Shown here: in pieces, positions 62,314 to 64,000 of the stretch | Position numbering within the stretch: the stretch's first letter is position 1 | Layout of the letters: each line of letters starts with the position of its first letter | NCBI RefSeq assembly: GCF_027257975.1 | Contig: NZ_JANZKX010000009.1 | Span: 62,001-126,000, forward strand | From: Pelomonas sp. BJYL3 | GTDB lineage: Bacteria > Pseudomonadota > Gammaproteobacteria > Burkholderiales > Burkholderiaceae_C | Direction: 5' to 3' | Length of the DNA: 64,000 nucleotides | Position numbers and translations under genes: made by a program | The notes under the pieces: model-generated | The model's input: the letters and a program-made list of their open reading frames with translations, nothing else | The model's database searches: none | What the model was told of the DNA's origin: nothing

Positions 62314-63102
62314 ATGCCGGCCTTGCGACCCCGTCTGAGTGCCCTGGCCCTGGTCGTCGCGACCCTGGCCCTGAGCCAACCGGCCCGTGCCGGCCTGTTC
62401 GAGGATGACGAGGCCCGCAAGGCCATCCTGGACCTGCGGGCCAAGCTGCAGCAGGTGGAGGACGCCCAGCGTTCCCGCCTGGAGCAGCTGGCCACGCAAG
62501 CGCAGGACCAGCAGTCGGCCCAGAGCCGCAGCCTGCTGGACCTGAGCGCCCAGATTGAAGCCCTGCGCGCCGAGATCGCGAAGCTGCGCGGGCAGAACGA
62601 GCAGCTGGCGCGCGACCTGGCCGAGACCCAGCGCCGTGTCAGCGACCAGGCCCAGAACCTGGACTCCCGCCTCAAGCCGCTGGAGCCGCAGAAGGTCAGC
62701 CTGGACGGCAAGGAGTTCAACGTCGAGCCCGAGGAACGCCGCCAGTACGAGGCCGCCATCGGCGCCGTGCGCAAGGGCGACTTCGCCGAGGCCGTGGGCG
62801 GCTTCAACGCCTTCCTGAAGCGCTACCCCGGCAGCGGCTATGCCGACTCCGCCCGCTTCTGGCTGGGCAACGCCCAGTACGGCAAGCGCGACTACAAGGA
62901 CGCCATCGCCAGCTTCAAGTCGCTGATCGTGGCCAATCCCGAGCACCCGCGCGCGGCCGAGGCCCTGCTGGCCCTGGCCAACTGCCAGATCGAGCTCAAG
63001 GACCTGAAGGCCGCCAAGCGCAGCCTGGAGGACCTGGTCAAGGCCTACCCCGGCACCGAGGCCGCGCAGGCCGCCAAGGAGCGGCTCAAGGCCCTCAAGT
63101 AA
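62314..63102 (+). CDS. cpoB: Cell division coordinator of the Tol-Pal system
   Basis: CpoB (YbgF) coordinates peptidoglycan synthesis with outer-membrane constriction at the septum. The 262-residue precursor has a signal peptide (ALALVVATLALSQPARA, about residues 9-25). An N-terminal trimerising coiled coil (LDLRAKLQQVEDAQRSRLEQL; IEALRAEIAKLRGQNEQLARDL) and three C-terminal TPR units (YEAAIGAVRKGDFAEAVGGFNAFLKRYPGSGYADSARFWLGNAQY) follow. It sits directly after pal. A terminator lies 43 bp downstream. Confidence 0.95.
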   Translation: MPALRPRLSALALVVATLALSQPARAGLFEDDEARKAILDLRAKLQQVEDAQRSRLEQLATQAQDQQSAQSRSLLDLSAQIEALRAEIAKLRGQNEQLARDLAETQRRVSDQAQNLDSRLKPLEPQKVSLDGKEFNVEPEERRQYEAAIGAVRKGDFAEAVGGFNAFLKRYPGSGYADSARFWLGNAQYGKRDYKDAIASFKSLIVANPEHPRAAEALLALANCQIELKDLKAAKRSLEDLVKAYPGTEAAQAAKERLKALK

Positions 63103-63119
63103 GCCGGAGCCGGACCGAG

Positions 63120-63133
63120 GCAAGACCTGCCCC
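63120..63133 (-). repeat. Dispersed repeat copy downstream of cpoB
   Basis: GCAAGACCTGCCCC on the plus strand, the complement of GGGGCAGGTCTTGC, one base from the reference copy. It lies between cpoB and its terminator. Confidence 0.6.
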
Positions 63134-63144
63134 CCGACCCTTCG

Positions 63145-63177
63145 AACCCCGCCCGGATCCGTCGCCGGCGGGGTTTT
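63145..63177 (+). terminator. Terminator after cpoB
   Basis: AACCCCGCC and GGCGGGGTT form a 9-bp stem followed by TTG, at the end of the tolB-pal-cpoB block and 20 bp before tcdA. Confidence 0.8.
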
Positions 63178-63196
63178 GCATTTCTGATGTGCCACC

Positions 63197-64000
63197 ATGA
63201 GCGACATGACCCCGCCCCCTCCCAGCGCCCCCGACCATGACAGCGATCGCCGCTTCGGCGGCCTGCGACGCCTCTATGGCGAGCGCGACTACCAGCGCCT
63301 GCGCGGCGCGCGCTTCGCGGTGGTGGGCGTGGGCGGCGTGGGCTCCTGGGCGGTCGAGGCGCTGGCGCGCAGCGGCGTGGCCGAGCTGGTGCTGATCGAC
63401 CTGGACCAGGTGGCCGAGTCCAATATCAACCGCCAGATCCAGGCCCTGGGCAGCACGCTGGGCATGGCCAAGATTGACGCCCTGCGCGAACGCATCCGCG
63501 ACATCCACCCCGACTGCCAGGTGCATGGCATCGAGGAATTCGTCGAACCCGGCAACTGGCCGGACCTGCTGCGGGGCCGGGCCATCGACGGCCTGATCGA
63601 CGCCTGCGACCAGGTCCGCGCCAAGGCCGCGCTGGCCGCCTGGGCGCGGCAGACGGGGCATTGCTTCGTGACCGTCGGCGCGGCCGGCGGCAAGCGGGCC
63701 TCGCATCTGCTGGAGGTGCAAGACCTGGCCCTCACCACCCATGACCCGCTGCTGGCCAGCCTGCGGCAGCGCCTGCGCAAGGAGTACGGCCTGGCGCGTC
63801 AGGGCAAGATGGGGGTGCGCTGCGTGTTCTCGCGCGAGGCCGTGCAGCGGCCCGAGGCGGCCTGCGCGGTCGACGGTCAGGTGGACGGGAGTCTCAACTG
63901 CGCGGGCTACGGCTCCAGCGTGATGGTCACCGCGGCCTTCGGCATGACGGCCGCGGCCGAACTGGTGAAAGAATTTTTGCAAACCGCTTGCGCTGACTGA
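63197..64000 (+). CDS. tcdA: tRNA threonylcarbamoyladenosine dehydratase
   Basis: TcdA (CsdL) converts t6A to cyclic ct6A at position 37 of tRNAs with ATP. The 267-residue E1-like enzyme has RFGGLRRLYGERDYQRL, the nucleotide-binding motif GVGGVGSW (residues 44-51), LIDLDQVAESNINRQIQALGSTLGMAKIDALRERI, the DACDQVRAKAAL adenylation region and SRE...PEAACAVDG. The stop codon is the last three bases of the window, so the gene is complete. It has its own start after a terminator. Confidence 0.96.
   Translation: MSDMTPPPPSAPDHDSDRRFGGLRRLYGERDYQRLRGARFAVVGVGGVGSWAVEALARSGVAELVLIDLDQVAESNINRQIQALGSTLGMAKIDALRERIRDIHPDCQVHGIEEFVEPGNWPDLLRGRAIDGLIDACDQVRAKAALAAWARQTGHCFVTVGAAGGKRASHLLEVQDLALTTHDPLLASLRQRLRKEYGLARQGKMGVRCVFSREAVQRPEAACAVDGQVDGSLNCAGYGSSVMVTAAFGMTAAAELVKEFLQTACAD

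Noticed and set aside
60102-62807. A 901-codon open frame on the minus strand over tolB, pal and cpoB
   Set aside because: It is antisense to three clear genes and has no family similarity.

Overview
The window is high-GC chromosomal DNA from a motile betaproteobacterium. The gene set and many protein details (compact flg cluster, minCDE, DUF1841 and DUF3460 proteins, RsfS with a histone-like tail, TAAAATC-type promoter elements) point to Burkholderiales, probably the Rubrivivax/Leptothrix/Roseateles side of the order. No database was searched, so this placement is an inference from protein features. I find 60 protein-coding genes. I see no rRNA, tRNA, CRISPR array, insertion sequence or prophage gene.

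Layout. 1-12.1 kb is a signalling block. It holds a REC-PAS-GGDEF-EAL protein (cut by the left edge) translationally coupled to a hybrid kinase, a phytochrome-type kinase, a giant multi-PAS HisKA_2 kinase next to an ANTAR response regulator, and an EAL-like/HDOD protein. 12.1-24.6 kb is the flagellar rod, hook and ring cluster flgBCDEFGHIJKL on the minus strand, diverging from flgA-flgM-flgN on the plus strand. flgM has a well-matched sigma-28 promoter. 24.6-34.7 kb carries a DUF1841 protein, a KefB/C-KefF potassium efflux pair, a ParA-like ATPase, a NarL-type regulator, scpA, a DUF3460 protein, a SulP transporter, metG and a 61-residue basic protein started at TTG.

34.7-35.75 kb is the only long gene-free stretch. 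It contains three exact DnaA-box sequences about 360 bp apart, all in one orientation, alternating with two one-mismatch boxes and sitting inside a degenerate tandem repeat. Of my calls, 24 of 30 genes to its left are on the minus strand and 23 of 30 to its right are on the plus strand, so transcription mostly runs away from it. It therefore looks like a replication origin or another DnaA-binding locus.

35.75-43.3 kb has minCDE, a small acyltransferase, a 2Fe-2S ferredoxin, an unusual overlapping CheX-like / CheY-like / membrane coiled-coil gene set, a YgjP-type metalloprotease-like protein and a tRNA-dihydrouridine synthase. 43.3-52.3 kb has an S9 dipeptidyl peptidase, a small conserved-looking protein, glnS, a LytTR regulator with its LytS-type kinase, a membrane protein and a HerA/YjgR-type ATPase. 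52.4-64 kb is a tightly packed plus-strand housekeeping run: yebC-purD-acyltransferase-hemF-nadD-rsfS-rlmH-maf-rng, then tolB-pal-cpoB and tcdA.

Most promising leads: the DnaA-box array before minC, the CheX-like/CheY-like/coiled-coil operon, the ANTAR regulator with its giant kinase, a 19-residue insertion separating RxxD from GGDEF, and a dispersed GGGTCAGGTCTTGC-type repeat, one copy of which lies in frame inside hemF.
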